A stretch of 64,000 nt of DNA from Micromonospora polyrhachis (GTDB lineage Bacteria; Actinomycetota; Actinomycetes; Mycobacteriales; Micromonosporaceae). The notes under the pieces are model-generated. The model made no database searches, was not told the origin of the DNA, and worked only from the letters and a program-made list of their open reading frames with translations. The position numbers and the translations under genes were made by a program. Each line of letters opens with the position of its first letter. Position 1 is the stretch's first letter. Shown here piece after piece: positions 1-7,688 of this stretch. Location: the NCBI RefSeq assembly GCF_014203835.1, contig NZ_JACHJW010000001.1, forward strand, positions 4,352,501-4,416,500. The letters are read 5' to 3'.

Positions 1-410
1 ACGCTGGGCCGACGGGTGCGCAGCGAGATCGTCGCCCGCCCGTTGTCTACGGTGGCCGAGGCGGCGGCGGTCAGTGCGGTGAGCACCTTCCAGGCGAAGG
101 ACGACTCGGCGGGCAGTTGGGCACCCGGGGTGGTCGCCAAGGTGACCATGACGGTGAGCGCGTCGTCGGTCACGGCGAACCGGCAGTCGAGTTCCGTGTC
201 CGGGCGGGCGATGGCGAGGAGCATCGCGCACGCCTCGTCCACCGCGATCCGTAGATCCTCGATCTCGTCGAGAGCGAACTGTAGCCGGGCGGCCAGCCCA
301 GCGGTCGCGGTCCGTAACACGCTGAGATAGCCGCCGTCAGCGGGCACGGTTAGTAGCACGACGTCGTCATCGATCGCCTGCTGGGCCGTCAGGTAAGTCA
401 CCGGTGCCAT
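1..410 (-). CDS. Anti-sigma factor (RsbW-like ATPase family), partial
   Basis: The gene runs off the left edge, so only the N-terminal ~136 residues are visible. It starts at ATG 410-408, 2 nt after a G-rich run that may serve as ribosome binding site. The protein opens MAPVTYLTAQQ and contains VVLLTVPADGGYLSVLRT followed by the helix LRIAVDEACAMLL. This is the arrangement of actinobacterial RsbW/SpoIIAB-type anti-sigma factors with a GHKL ATPase fold, which bind and inhibit SigB/SigF-like sigma factors. The usual N-box asparagine is not obvious at the DEACAMLL helix, so kinase activity is uncertain. In related genomes the cognate sigma gene often follows directly, which here would lie beyond the left edge. 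The family call is from pattern recognition, not a search. Confidence 0.68.
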   Translation of the reverse strand, partial: MAPVTYLTAQQAIDDDVVLLTVPADGGYLSVLRTATAGLAARLQFALDEIEDLRIAVDEACAMLLAIARPDTELDCRFAVTDDALTVMVTLATTPGAQLPAESSFAWKVLTALTAAASATVDNGRATISLRTRRPS

Positions 411-426
411 CCCCCCGTTCCGGACT

Positions 427-945
427 CTACCGGTTGGCCGGTTCCGGCGCGGGGGCGCGGGCGGCGAGCGCCCGCAGCGCCGGCCCGGTCAGCCGGTAGG
501 GCAGCCATTCGTCCAGTTGTACGGCGTCGATGGCCCGGTAGAAGCCGGCCGCCGGATTCCAGTGGATCATCATCCAGTCCAACCGGGGGTAGCCGCGTTC
601 GACGCAGAGGGCGGCCAGGGTGGCGAGCAGCAGCCGGCCGGCACCGGTGCCCCGAGCCGCCGGTCGTACGTAGAGATCCTCCAGGTAGATGCCGTGCTGG
701 CCAGCCCAGGTGGAGAAGTTGAGGAACCACAGGGCGAAGCCGAGCGGCTCCCCGTCGCCCCCGAGCGCGACGTGACCGAAGAGCGCCGGCTGTGGCCCGA
801 ACAGGGCGACGGTGAGCTGTTCCTCGGTGAGGTGGCACTGCTCCGGTGCCTTCTCGTACTCGGCCAACCCGTGCACCATCGCGACGATGGCCGACACGTC
901 CTCGGGACGTGCCGGCCGGATCGTCGGTGCCGGGGGAAGGCTCAC
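427..945 (-). CDS. GNAT family N-acetyltransferase
   Basis: This 172-residue protein has the acetyl-CoA-dependent GNAT fold: TIRPARPEDVSAIVAMV at the N-terminus, a central LGFALWFLNFSTW strand, and the acetyl-CoA loop LYVRPAARGTGAGRLLL at about residues 90-106. The C-terminal motif MIHWNPAAGFYRAI resembles diamine and spermidine/spermine acetyltransferases, so a polyamine or small-amine substrate is plausible but unproven. The GTG start at 945 overlaps the sodN stop as GTGA, which indicates translational coupling to sodN. Longer readings upstream would only duplicate sodN sequence in another frame and were not used. Confidence 0.85.
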   Translation of the reverse strand: MSLPPAPTIRPARPEDVSAIVAMVHGLAEYEKAPEQCHLTEEQLTVALFGPQPALFGHVALGGDGEPLGFALWFLNFSTWAGQHGIYLEDLYVRPAARGTGAGRLLLATLAALCVERGYPRLDWMMIHWNPAAGFYRAIDAVQLDEWLPYRLTGPALRALAARAPAPEPANR

Positions 946-1346
946 GCCTGCTTGGTCTCCCAGAAGATCTTCGAGATCTCCTCGATCTTCTGGAGCAGTT
1001 CGTCGGCCTTCGCCGGGTCGGTCGAGCCCTTGGCCCCGGTGCCACCGGCCAGCTTGGTGGCCTCGTTGAAGAGCTGGTGCAGGTGCGGGTACTTCTCGAA
1101 GTGCTGGGGCTTGAAGTAGTCGGTCCAGAGCACCCACAGGTGGTGCTTGACCAGCTCAGCCCGCTGCTCCTTGATGATCAAAGCCCGGGTGCGGAACTCC
1201 GGGTCGGTGTTCGCCTGGTACTTCTCGGCGATCGCCTTGACCGATTCGGCCTCGATCCGGGCCTGCGCCGGGTCGTAGACGCCACACGGCAGGTCGCAGT
1301 GGGCGCTGACGGTGCGGTGCGGGGTGAAAATGCGCGGAAGTCGCAT
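942..1346 (-). CDS. sodN: Nickel superoxide dismutase precursor SodN
   Basis: The 134-residue precursor has a 15-residue leader (MRLPRIFTPHRTVSA) followed by the Ni-hook HCDLPCGVYDP. In the known family, the free amino group of the new N-terminal His together with Cys2 and Cys6 binds nickel after cleavage of the leader. The mature cytoplasmic enzyme dismutates superoxide to oxygen and peroxide, usually as a homohexamer of four-helix bundles. The start at 1346 was chosen because GGAGG lies 7-8 nt upstream (CCTTGGAGGGTCCTGATG) and the leader length then matches Streptomyces SodN. The maturation protease SodX is encoded divergently 83 bp away, and a GNAT gene is coupled downstream. Confidence 0.97.
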   Translation of the reverse strand: MRLPRIFTPHRTVSAHCDLPCGVYDPAQARIEAESVKAIAEKYQANTDPEFRTRALIIKEQRAELVKHHLWVLWTDYFKPQHFEKYPHLHQLFNEATKLAGGTGAKGSTDPAKADELLQKIEEISKIFWETKQA

Positions 1347-1429
1347 CAGGACCCTCCAAGGAAGTTTGCGATGATCCAAGCCGACACTACTCCTGTGGTA
1401 CGTCCCCTACCGAGCGGAGGTGAAACCTG

Positions 1430-1780
1430 GTGTCCACGGGTCGGACGGCACCAAATGCAGGGACTTTTGGCCCCCTGTTCGCCGTACTCGTGACGGGTCC
1501 CTCCATGGTGCCGACGCTGCGGCACGGTGACGCGCTGTTGGTGCGTCGGGGCGGTCGGGCCGTGCGTCCCGGCGATCTGGTGGTGGCCACCTTCCGGAGC
1601 CGTCCGGAGCTGCTGGTGGTCAAGCGCGCGGTCCGCCCGGCGGAGGGCGGTTGGTGGGTACGTGGGGACAACGATCTGGTGACCGACGATTCCCGTAGCT
1701 TCGGGGTGGCCGACGTGCGGGGCCGGGTGGTGCTGCGCTACTGGCCCCGGTTGCGATGGTTCGGTTACCGACCGGTATGA
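1430..1780 (+). CDS. sodX: Nickel-type superoxide dismutase maturation protease SodX
   Basis: This 116-residue protein belongs to the S26 (signal peptidase I/LexA-like) Ser-Lys protease family. The catalytic Ser lies in VTGPSMVPTL (about residues 21-30), the general-base Lys in LVVKRAV (about 63), and the family box WVRGDN(D)LVTDDSR follows. SodX removes the SodN leader so that the N-terminal His can bind nickel. There is no membrane anchor, which fits cytoplasmic SodN. The GTG start at 1430 has GGAGGTGA about 7 nt upstream. The divergent placement from sodN is the usual arrangement in actinobacteria. The 83-bp shared intergenic region must hold both promoters, but I could not identify a Nur box in it. 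Confidence 0.93.
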   Translation: MSTGRTAPNAGTFGPLFAVLVTGPSMVPTLRHGDALLVRRGGRAVRPGDLVVATFRSRPELLVVKRAVRPAEGGWWVRGDNDLVTDDSRSFGVADVRGRVVLRYWPRLRWFGYRPV

Positions 1781-1921
1781 CCCTGCCCACAGAAGATGGC
1801 GCTGGGCGACACTATGCTTTGGATGAAGTGCTCGGGCGATCCCCGCAACGCACCGCCGGTCATCGCTGACCTTGCGCCGAGCCGGCTCGGTCAATTCGCT
1901 CGAAGCCGTCTGGAGTCATCA

Positions 1922-3097
1922 ATGTCATCGTCTACCGTGGAGTTCACCGATCGCGTCTTCGGGTTGCATCGGGGCGGGAAGATGGCGGTCACCTCGACCG
2001 TCCCCCTGACCAGCCGCGACGACCTCTCCCTCGCCTACACCCCGGGAGTCGCCCAGGTGTGCGAGGCGATCGCCGCCGATCCTCGCCTGGCCGCTGACTA
2101 CACCTGGGCGTCGCGTGCCGTCGCCGTGGTCACCGACGGATCGGCCGTACTGGGACTGGGCAACATCGGGCCCCGCGCCGCCATGCCGGTGATGGAGGGC
2201 AAGGCGGTGCTGTTCAAGCAGTTCGGCGGGGTCGACGCCGTGCCGATCTGCCTCGACACCCAGGACGTCGACGAGATCGTCTCCGTGGTGACCGCGCTCG
2301 CGCCCTCGTTCGGTGGCATCAACCTGGAGGACATCAGCGCGCCCCGGTGCTTCGAGATCGAGCGGCGGCTGGACGAGGCGCTGCCCATCCCGATCTTCCA
2401 CGACGACCAGCACGGTACGGCCATCGTGGTGCTGGCCGCGTTGCGTAACGCCGCCACCCTGCTCAACCGGAAACTCGGTGACCTGCGGGTGGTGATCAGC
2501 GGGGCGGGTGCCGCCGGGGTGGCGGTGACCAAGATGCTGATCGCCGGCGGGGTCAACCCAGCCGAGCTGGTGCTCTGCGACTCCCGGGGGCTCATCCACT
2601 CCGACCGGCCGGACCTGACCCCGGTCAAGGCCGAGCTGGCGACGCTGACCAACGCGGCCGGTCGTACCGGGGGCATCGGCGACGGGCTGCGCGACGCCGA
2701 CGTGCTGATCGGCGTCTCGGGTGGGCAGATCCCCGAGTCGGCGATGGCGGGGATGGCCCCCGGCGGCATCGTCTTCGCGCTGGCCAACCCGACGCCCGAG
2801 GTGCATCCGGAGGTGGCCGCCCGGTACGCCTCGGTGGTAGCGACTGGCCGCAGCGACTACCCGAACCAGATCAACAACGTGCTCGCCTTCCCGGGGATCT
2901 TCCGGGGAGCACTCGACGCGCGGGCAACCCGGATCACCGAGGGCATGAAGGTCGCGGCGGCGGATGCCATCGCCAACGTGGTCGCCGAGTCGCTCCAGGC
3001 GGACGCGATCGTGCCGTCCCCGCTCGACCCCCGGGTGGCTCCAGCGGTGGCCGAGGCCGTGGCGGACGCGGCCCGCCGCGACGGCGTCACGCCTTGA
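1922..3097 (+). CDS. NAD(P)-dependent malic enzyme
   Basis: This 391-residue protein catalyses oxidative decarboxylation of malate to pyruvate at the anaplerotic node. Visible family motifs are the substrate region SLAYTPGVAQVCEAI, the metal and active-site stretch INLEDISAPRCFEIE and IPIFHDDQHGTAIV, the Rossmann motif VVISGAGAAGVAV, and FALANPTPEVHPE with YPNQINNVLAFPGIFRGAL near the end. Its length is that of the short bacterial form, without the C-terminal phosphotransacetylase-like domain of MaeB. The start at ATG 1922 was chosen over an upstream in-frame ATG (1796) because GGAG lies 7 nt before it and the homologous region begins shortly after. It is the last gene before an AGGAAGGG palindromic repeat. 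Confidence 0.93.
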   Translation: MSSSTVEFTDRVFGLHRGGKMAVTSTVPLTSRDDLSLAYTPGVAQVCEAIAADPRLAADYTWASRAVAVVTDGSAVLGLGNIGPRAAMPVMEGKAVLFKQFGGVDAVPICLDTQDVDEIVSVVTALAPSFGGINLEDISAPRCFEIERRLDEALPIPIFHDDQHGTAIVVLAALRNAATLLNRKLGDLRVVISGAGAAGVAVTKMLIAGGVNPAELVLCDSRGLIHSDRPDLTPVKAELATLTNAAGRTGGIGDGLRDADVLIGVSGGQIPESAMAGMAPGGIVFALANPTPEVHPEVAARYASVVATGRSDYPNQINNVLAFPGIFRGALDARATRITEGMKVAAADAIANVVAESLQADAIVPSPLDPRVAPAVAEAVADAARRDGVTP

Positions 3098-3100
3098 GGT

Positions 3101-3152
3101 CAGGAAGGGTCTCTTCTTATCGCTTTCTGCCCTTGAAGAGGGGCCCTTCCTA
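3101..3152. repeat. AGGAAGGG-type palindromic intergenic element, copy 1
   Basis: Imperfect inverted repeat with arms 3102-3116 (AGGAAGGGTCTCTTC) and 3135-3151 (GAAGAGGGGCCCTTCCT). The loop contains TATCGCTTTCTGCC. Arms and loop recur at 26265, 61285 and 63102. It sits 4 nt after the malic enzyme stop and could act as a transcription terminator. Confidence 0.8.
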
Positions 3153-3178
3153 ACCTCCCACCCAGCCGTGTGCGCTGT

Positions 3179-3184
3179 TAGCGT
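3179..3184 (+). promoter_or_regulatory. -10 box TAGCGT of a leaderless gene
   Basis: TAGCGT lies exactly 7 nt before ATG 3192, and there is no Shine-Dalgarno sequence. This is the spacing expected when transcription starts at the A of the start codon. Confidence 0.6.
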
Positions 3185-3191
3185 GCGGATC

Positions 3192-4145
3192 ATGCATGCC
3201 GCGTACGCCTCGATGTTCGATGCCGACAACCCGCTCGCCGCGCTCGCCGTCGGAGAGCGGCCGGAGCCCGTCCTGCCCGATCCGGGCTGGGTGACCGTGC
3301 AGGTCCGGGCCAGTTCCCTCAACCATCACGACCTGTGGTCGTTGCGGGGGGTGGGACTGTCGCCGGAGCGGCTGCCGATGATCCTTGGCTGTGACGCCGC
3401 CGGTATCGATCCGGACGGCAACGAGGTCGTCGTCTACCCGGTGGTCGCCGATCCGGCGGACCCGCGCGGCGTCTCGATCCTCTCCGAGCATCATCAGGGC
3501 ACGTTCGCCGAGCAGGTGGCGGTGCCCCGGGCGAACCTCGTGCCCAAGCCGGCCGGCATGTCCTTCACCGATGCGGCGTGCCTGCCGACGGCCTGGTTGA
3601 CCGCCTGGCGGATGCTCACCACCCGGGGACGGATGGCGGAGGCCGAGGCGGTCCTGGTGCAGGGGGCGGGTGGCGGTGTCGCCACGGCCGCGGTGGCGAT
3701 CGCCGTCGCCGCCGGCAAACGGGTGTACGCGACCAGCCGGAGCGCGGCCAAGCGGGAGCGGATCATCGCGCTCGGTGCGACCGCGGTGGAGCCGGGGGCA
3801 CGACTGCCGGAGCGAGTCGATGTGGTCATCGAGACGGTGGGCGCGGCGACGTTCGAGCATTCGATGAAGTCGGCGGCGACCGGTGCCCGCATCGTCGTGT
3901 CGGGTGCGACGGCTGGGCACGAGCCGAAGGTGAACCTGCGCCGCGTCTTCGCGATGCAGTTGGAGATCCTGGGCACCTCGATGGGTACGCGCGACGAGTT
4001 GGGCGACCTGCTGGCGTTCTGCCAGACCCACGACGTACGTCCGATGGTCGACACCGTCTACGGGTTTTCCCAGGTGACCGAGGCGTTCGCCCGGCTGCAC
4101 TCCGGTGATGTCTTCGGCAAGGTGGTGCTGGACCACACTCGGTGA
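3192..4145 (+). CDS. Quinone-oxidoreductase-like medium-chain dehydrogenase/reductase
   Basis: This 317-residue protein has the MDR two-domain fold. The N-terminal GroES-like part carries SSLNHHDLWSLRG and MILGCDAAG, the Rossmann part carries VLVQGAGGGVATAAVAIA at about residues 150-167, and the end is VFGKVVLDHTR. MDR enzymes of this type reduce quinones, enones or similar carbonyls with NAD(P)H. The cysteine-rich structural zinc loop of alcohol dehydrogenases is absent, which favours a zinc-independent quinone/enoyl reductase. ATG 3192 was chosen because a -10 box sits 7 nt upstream and the protein then begins MHAAYASMFD. The gene appears monocistronic, and the physiological substrate cannot be read from the sequence. 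Confidence 0.85.
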   Translation: MHAAYASMFDADNPLAALAVGERPEPVLPDPGWVTVQVRASSLNHHDLWSLRGVGLSPERLPMILGCDAAGIDPDGNEVVVYPVVADPADPRGVSILSEHHQGTFAEQVAVPRANLVPKPAGMSFTDAACLPTAWLTAWRMLTTRGRMAEAEAVLVQGAGGGVATAAVAIAVAAGKRVYATSRSAAKRERIIALGATAVEPGARLPERVDVVIETVGAATFEHSMKSAATGARIVVSGATAGHEPKVNLRRVFAMQLEILGTSMGTRDELGDLLAFCQTHDVRPMVDTVYGFSQVTEAFARLHSGDVFGKVVLDHTR

Positions 4146-4475
4146 TCCGGTCAGCTCTTCCTGACACTGTGGAGCGGTGGGGGCCTGCGGGAAACCGCTG
4201 GACCCCACCGTCGTTGCTGTGTGCGGTCGATCGAACACGCGCGGTTCGGATCCTGAAAATCCGGACCTTTTCTCGGTTCAAAACGGGCAGGACCGGGAAA
4301 TATGTGTCTCTGAAAACGCGGAGCTAAGTCTCGGTAAATACTTTCTTCAGGAAAACCAAAGGTTGCGGTTTCCGCCTCTTCTCGAAGCATCCTGATCGAA
4401 TTGGGCCGTTGGGTACAGTCAGGCCGTTCTGCTGCTGATCGCCCAAACGATATCCCGTTTCGAAAGGATCAGATC
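4146..4475. other. Intergenic region, unusually AT-rich in its second half
   Basis: No convincing gene in 330 bp. From about 4250 the base composition falls well below the window average (for example TAAATACTTTCTTCAGGAAA at 4336-4355). This may be the promoter and leader region of the secreted beta-helix gene. No specific operator was recognised. Confidence 0.5.
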
Positions 4476-5849
4476 TTGAAGTTCTCGGCGGCACGCAAGG
4501 GTATACGAAGAGCGCCACGCTTCTTTTCGGCTGGGCACGGGCGGCTGCGCCGCCCGACGCGCTCATTGGTGGTGGGGCTGGTGGCACTCGGCGTCGTGGT
4601 GACGGGGGTGGGTGTCGCGGTGGCTGATGACGAACACGGCTCGGTCACGGTGACCCGGGATGGCGCGGTCGTCGAGGGTCGAAATATCAAGGGGTACGTG
4701 CATATCAAGGCCGACAATGTCACCGTCCGGAATTCCACGATCAGGTACGACGGGAATCACGCAATCCGGATCTTCAGTGGCTCCGTCGGCACCGTCATCG
4801 AGGCGACCAGGGTCTACTGCGAGGCGGAGAAGACCAACGGAATCGTCTTCGGTGACTACACCGCCCGGAAGGTGACCGTCCACGGGTGTCGGAACGGCTT
4901 CATGTACTCGGACGAGTCCCCGGCCACGATCACCGACTCGACCTGGAACGGACGCGCGGTGGTGGCGGGAGCGGAGCCCGAGCCGCTTGCGTCCTCGGCC
5001 GCGACGTCCGCGCCGGTCAAGTCGGCTGCGCCAGCCGCCAGCCGGCCAGCGCGACCGGCCACGTCCGGAGATGCTCGGACCAAGCAGTCGGGTAGCGGGA
5101 CGCTGGCGATCCCCGAGGGCTTCCCGGGGCCGGACAACACCGGCGTGCCGGAGGGCACCACGCTGCGGCCATCCGGGTCGATCACCCTATCGAGGGACGG
5201 CCAGGTCGTCAGCGGCCTCAACATCAGCGGATGCGTCGTGGTGACCGCGAAGAACGTGGTCATCCGGAAGTCGCGGATCACCTGTGGTGGCCAGTACTCG
5301 ATCAAGACAACCGGGGCGAAGAACCTGCTGGTCGAGGATGTGGAGATCAACGGAATGGGGCGCAATTCGGCGGCGGTGTGCTGTAGCGACTACACCCTCC
5401 GCCGGGTAGACATAAGCAACGTCATCGACGGTCCCCGGCTGGCCGACAACACCGTCGTGGAAGACTCCTGGATCCATCACCTGACCCGGGTATCCGGTTC
5501 GCACAATGACACACTGCAAACCACCGGAGCGGCGAACATCGTCGTACGGGGCAATTCTCTGGATGCCTACAACCCGGTGACCAAGGACCCGCTCAACGCC
5601 TGTCTGATGATCGGTTCCACCACGGGTCCGCTGGTCTCGAATCTGGTGTTCGAGCAGAACTACTGCAACGGCGGAAACTACTCGATCGGGATCCGGGCAG
5701 ATCTTCGTGCGGCGAGCATAAAGATCCGGAGCAACGTGTACGGCCGGGACTGCCGGTTCGGAATCGTGGCGCGGCCGAAGCATCCTGGCATCAACTGGGA
5801 GACGGCGACCAACCTCTGGGCGGACAGTCGTAAGCCTGTCGTCAAATAA
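4476..5849 (+). CDS. Secreted right-handed beta-helix protein (pectate-lyase-like fold)
   Basis: This 457-residue protein probably starts at TTG 4476, because GAAAGGATC lies 5 nt upstream and the product then begins MKFSAARKG, a basic N-region. A hydrophobic segment RSLVVGLVALGVVVTGVGVA (about residues 32-51) is followed by VADD, a signal peptide or anchor. Two beta-helix blocks follow, each opening with a similar strand (SVTVTRDGAVVEGRNIKGYV and SITLSRDGQVVSGLNISGCV), joined by an Ala/Ser/Pro-rich linker at about 165-215. Motifs such as NVTVRNSTIRYDG and NIVVRGNSLDAYN are parallel-beta-helix rungs. Enzymatic function is unknown: pectate lyase, other polysaccharide lyase and non-catalytic wall protein are all possible. 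The two-block layout suggests an ancestral duplication. Confidence 0.8.
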   Translation: MKFSAARKGIRRAPRFFSAGHGRLRRPTRSLVVGLVALGVVVTGVGVAVADDEHGSVTVTRDGAVVEGRNIKGYVHIKADNVTVRNSTIRYDGNHAIRIFSGSVGTVIEATRVYCEAEKTNGIVFGDYTARKVTVHGCRNGFMYSDESPATITDSTWNGRAVVAGAEPEPLASSAATSAPVKSAAPAASRPARPATSGDARTKQSGSGTLAIPEGFPGPDNTGVPEGTTLRPSGSITLSRDGQVVSGLNISGCVVVTAKNVVIRKSRITCGGQYSIKTTGAKNLLVEDVEINGMGRNSAAVCCSDYTLRRVDISNVIDGPRLADNTVVEDSWIHHLTRVSGSHNDTLQTTGAANIVVRGNSLDAYNPVTKDPLNACLMIGSTTGPLVSNLVFEQNYCNGGNYSIGIRADLRAASIKIRSNVYGRDCRFGIVARPKHPGINWETATNLWADSRKPVVK

Positions 5850-5882
5850 CCCCCTCGGCGGCCCGGCCAGGCGGCCGCCCCA

Positions 5883-5916
5883 CCGTGGACCCGTGACCCT
5901 CGACACGGGTCCACGG
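5883..5916. terminator. Bidirectional terminator hairpin
   Basis: Perfect 13-bp arms CCGTGGACCCGTG (5883-5895) and CACGGGTCCACGG (5904-5916) enclose an 8-nt loop. It lies between the convergent genes ending at 5849 and 5990. There is no T-tract, as is common in actinobacteria. Confidence 0.75.
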
Positions 5917-5989
5917 CCGGTTGCGTCACCCCTACCGAAGCGGGTGGTCAGCCGAGGGAAACGGGATGGTCAGCCGAAGCGAGACCGGA

Positions 5990-6985
5990 TCAGAGCCGGT
6001 CGTCCAGGGTGGCGAGACCGTCCCGATTGGCCCCGGTGGCGAGTCGCCCCTTGGCGGCCGGATCGCCGTACAGGGTCCAGCGCAGGAAGTCCGCGGTCGT
6101 CCCGGTGACCACCCCGAAGGCCGGGTTGTTGGACTTCAGCAGAGACTGACCGTGGTCCCCCTGGGGCAGGCTGAGCATCGCCTTCGGCCAGGGCACCCGG
6201 TCGTAGGCGGCCTTGCCCGAGGCGTACGACACCACGTCGTCGAGCTGTCCGTGCACGAAGAGCAGCGGCGCGGTCGGGCCGGCGAACGCCGTACCGACGC
6301 CGAGCGCGCTGCCGGCGAGCACGATGCCGGCGTCCAGCCGTTCGTCCCGGCCGCCGGTGAACAGCCCGATGGTGGTGACCCCACCGGCTGAGTGCCCGGT
6401 GGCGGCGACCCGGTCGGTAGCCAGGCGACCTCGCAGCGGATCTCCCGCCCGGGTGTCCAGCTTCAGCACCTCGGTCAGCACGTAGGAGGCGTCAGCCGGT
6501 TGGTTGACCACGTCGAGTATGTCGAACCGGGCCGCGCCCCGGCTGGTGTGCGGATAGCGGGGTGCGACGACCACCAGTCCGGCCGCCGCCCACTCGGTGA
6601 GCAGCGACTGGTAGTCGGCGGGGCTGGCGGTCAGCCCGTGACTGAAGACGACGACCGGGAACTGACCGCGCGCCACCGGAGCGGAACGTTCCGCCGTACC
6701 GCCGGCCTGGCCAACCGCGGGGTACCAGACCGTGGTCGGCAGTGGCCGGTCGCTGCCCCGGGCGAGCTTCAACTCCCGTACCCCGACTGCGAAGGAGTCG
6801 GACGGCGCGATTCCGGCCGGCGGTGCGAAGGGCGCGGCGGTGGTGGCCGATACGGACGGGGCCGTTGCCGTCGGCGATGGCCCGCCAGCGGCGGGATCGC
6901 GATGGTCGGCAGGGGTCGAACAACCGGCGATGCCCGCCGCGAGAAGGACAGCGGCGAATAGGGGCCCGGTACGACGTCGGCGCAT
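5990..6985 (-). CDS. Alpha/beta-hydrolase lipoprotein (chlorophyllase / PAF-acetylhydrolase-like)
   Basis: This 331-residue protein starts MRRRRTGPLF and has a lipoprotein signal with lipobox AGIAGC, so the mature protein should be lipid-anchored outside the membrane. The alpha/beta-hydrolase core shows VVVFSHGLTASPADY (oxyanion-side HG), the nucleophile elbow ATGHSAGGVTT, and LLFVHGQLDDVV, which supplies the acid. A histidine in PQGDHGQSL probably completes the triad. Proteins of this group hydrolyse short esters, and a dienelactone-hydrolase-like or PAF-AH-like substrate cannot be separated here. The start has CAGAAT exactly 7 nt upstream and no clear ribosome binding site, so the transcript is probably leaderless. 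Confidence 0.85.
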   Translation of the reverse strand: MRRRRTGPLFAAVLLAAGIAGCSTPADHRDPAAGGPSPTATAPSVSATTAAPFAPPAGIAPSDSFAVGVRELKLARGSDRPLPTTVWYPAVGQAGGTAERSAPVARGQFPVVVFSHGLTASPADYQSLLTEWAAAGLVVVAPRYPHTSRGAARFDILDVVNQPADASYVLTEVLKLDTRAGDPLRGRLATDRVAATGHSAGGVTTIGLFTGGRDERLDAGIVLAGSALGVGTAFAGPTAPLLFVHGQLDDVVSYASGKAAYDRVPWPKAMLSLPQGDHGQSLLKSNNPAFGVVTGTTADFLRWTLYGDPAAKGRLATGANRDGLATLDDRL

Positions 6986-6992
6986 GGCTCCG

Positions 6993-6998
6993 ATTCTG
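6993..6998 (-). promoter_or_regulatory. -10 box CAGAAT of a leaderless gene
   Basis: On the minus strand CAGAAT is followed by CGGAGCC (7 nt) and then the ATG at 6985, the same geometry as at 3179. Confidence 0.5.
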
Positions 6999-7012
6999 CC
7001 CTGCCCCGTCGA

Positions 7013-7414
7013 TCAACTCGGCGATGCCGGGGAACCGTCCAGCACACTGCGCAGCCGGGCGACGTCGTCGCGGTCCTTGGGCCGTCGGGGCCGCTCCGGC
7101 ATCCAGACCGGGTACATCTCCTTGAGTTCGATCTGTGCCCTCGGGCTGATGATCGGGCAGGTCACCGCACCGAGGCGGCCAGTCGGCCCGGTCAGCATCC
7201 CGTCGGGGTACGCCGATCCCGCCCATGGGCCGGCACCGCCGACCACGACCCGTCCCTGTGCGTCTTGGGCGATCAGAGCGAAGCTCACCTCGACCCCGTC
7301 CCGGACCAGGTCACGCTGGATCTCCGGCGGTACCCGCAGGTCCGCGGAATAGCCCCGGGCATGCAGGGCAGCGGCGAACCGGCCCGCGTCGGCGGCCCAG
7401 CAGAACCAGTCCAC
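7013..7414 (-). CDS. Small protein resembling the C-terminal part of an aminoglycoside/lincosamide nucleotidyltransferase
   Basis: This 133-residue protein has a GTG start at 7414, 3 nt after the stop of the DUF6104 gene, so the two are probably cotranscribed. The sequence DGVEVSFALIAQDAQGRVVV, the stretch ending VTCPIISPRAQIELKEMYP and the end PKDRDDVARLRSVL look like the distal half of nucleotidyltransferase-fold proteins, where a helical Lys/Asp-rich tail follows the catalytic sheet. The N-terminal GS-X-D-X-D catalytic motif is not visible, so this is either a truncated, inactive relative or a distinct small family. There is no resistance phenotype evidence. The family assignment is tentative. 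Confidence 0.5.
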   Translation of the reverse strand: MDWFCWAADAGRFAAALHARGYSADLRVPPEIQRDLVRDGVEVSFALIAQDAQGRVVVGGAGPWAGSAYPDGMLTGPTGRLGAVTCPIISPRAQIELKEMYPVWMPERPRRPKDRDDVARLRSVLDGSPASPS

Positions 7415-7417
7415 GTC

Positions 7418-7603
7418 TCAGAAATCGTCCTCGTCGGCGTCGTCGAGCCGGGCCAGCCAGGTGGCGAACCGCTCGACCGGCGTCTCGAACTCGGGGTTGA
7501 GGTCGACGAAGTCCCGCAGCCGCTCGCCGAGCCACTCCAGGGTGACCGACTCGTCACCCCGCCGCTCGACCAGCTCCTCGATGCCCCGGTCGGTGAAGTA
7601 CAT
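7418..7603 (-). CDS. DUF6104 family small protein
   Basis: This 61-residue acidic protein begins MYFTDRGIEELVERRG and ends ATWLARLDDADEDDF. It matches my memory of a short conserved actinobacterial family (DUF6104) of unknown function, whose conserved core is DRGIEEL..RRG..VTLEWL..RL..FVDLNPEFE. It is predicted cytoplasmic and helical. It lies downstream of kgd on the same strand, separated by a hairpin, and is followed at 3 nt by the nucleotidyltransferase-like gene. Confidence 0.85.
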   Translation of the reverse strand: MYFTDRGIEELVERRGDESVTLEWLGERLRDFVDLNPEFETPVERFATWLARLDDADEDDF

Positions 7604-7640
7604 GGCCTTCTCGTCTCTCGATCGGAAACCGACCAGCGGC

Positions 7641-7666
7641 CGGGCGCCAGTGGTGACTGGTGCCCG
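7641..7666 (-). terminator. Hairpin downstream of kgd
   Basis: Arms CGGGCGCCAGT (7641-7651) and ACTGGTGCCCG (7656-7666) pair with a single G-T wobble around a GGTG loop. It lies 23 nt past the kgd stop and before the DUF6104 gene. Confidence 0.6.
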
Positions 7667-7688
7667 ACCGCCGGAACGGATGGGTGGG

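Noticed and set aside
1347-1429. Nickel-responsive Nur box between sodN and sodX
   Set aside because: I could not find a convincing inverted TTGCNNNNNGCAA-type site, so no feature was listed.
1925-3322. Long open frame on the minus strand opposite malic enzyme
   Set aside because: Composition is His/Arg/Gly-rich antisense of a well-supported gene, with no family motif. It is a high-GC shadow frame.
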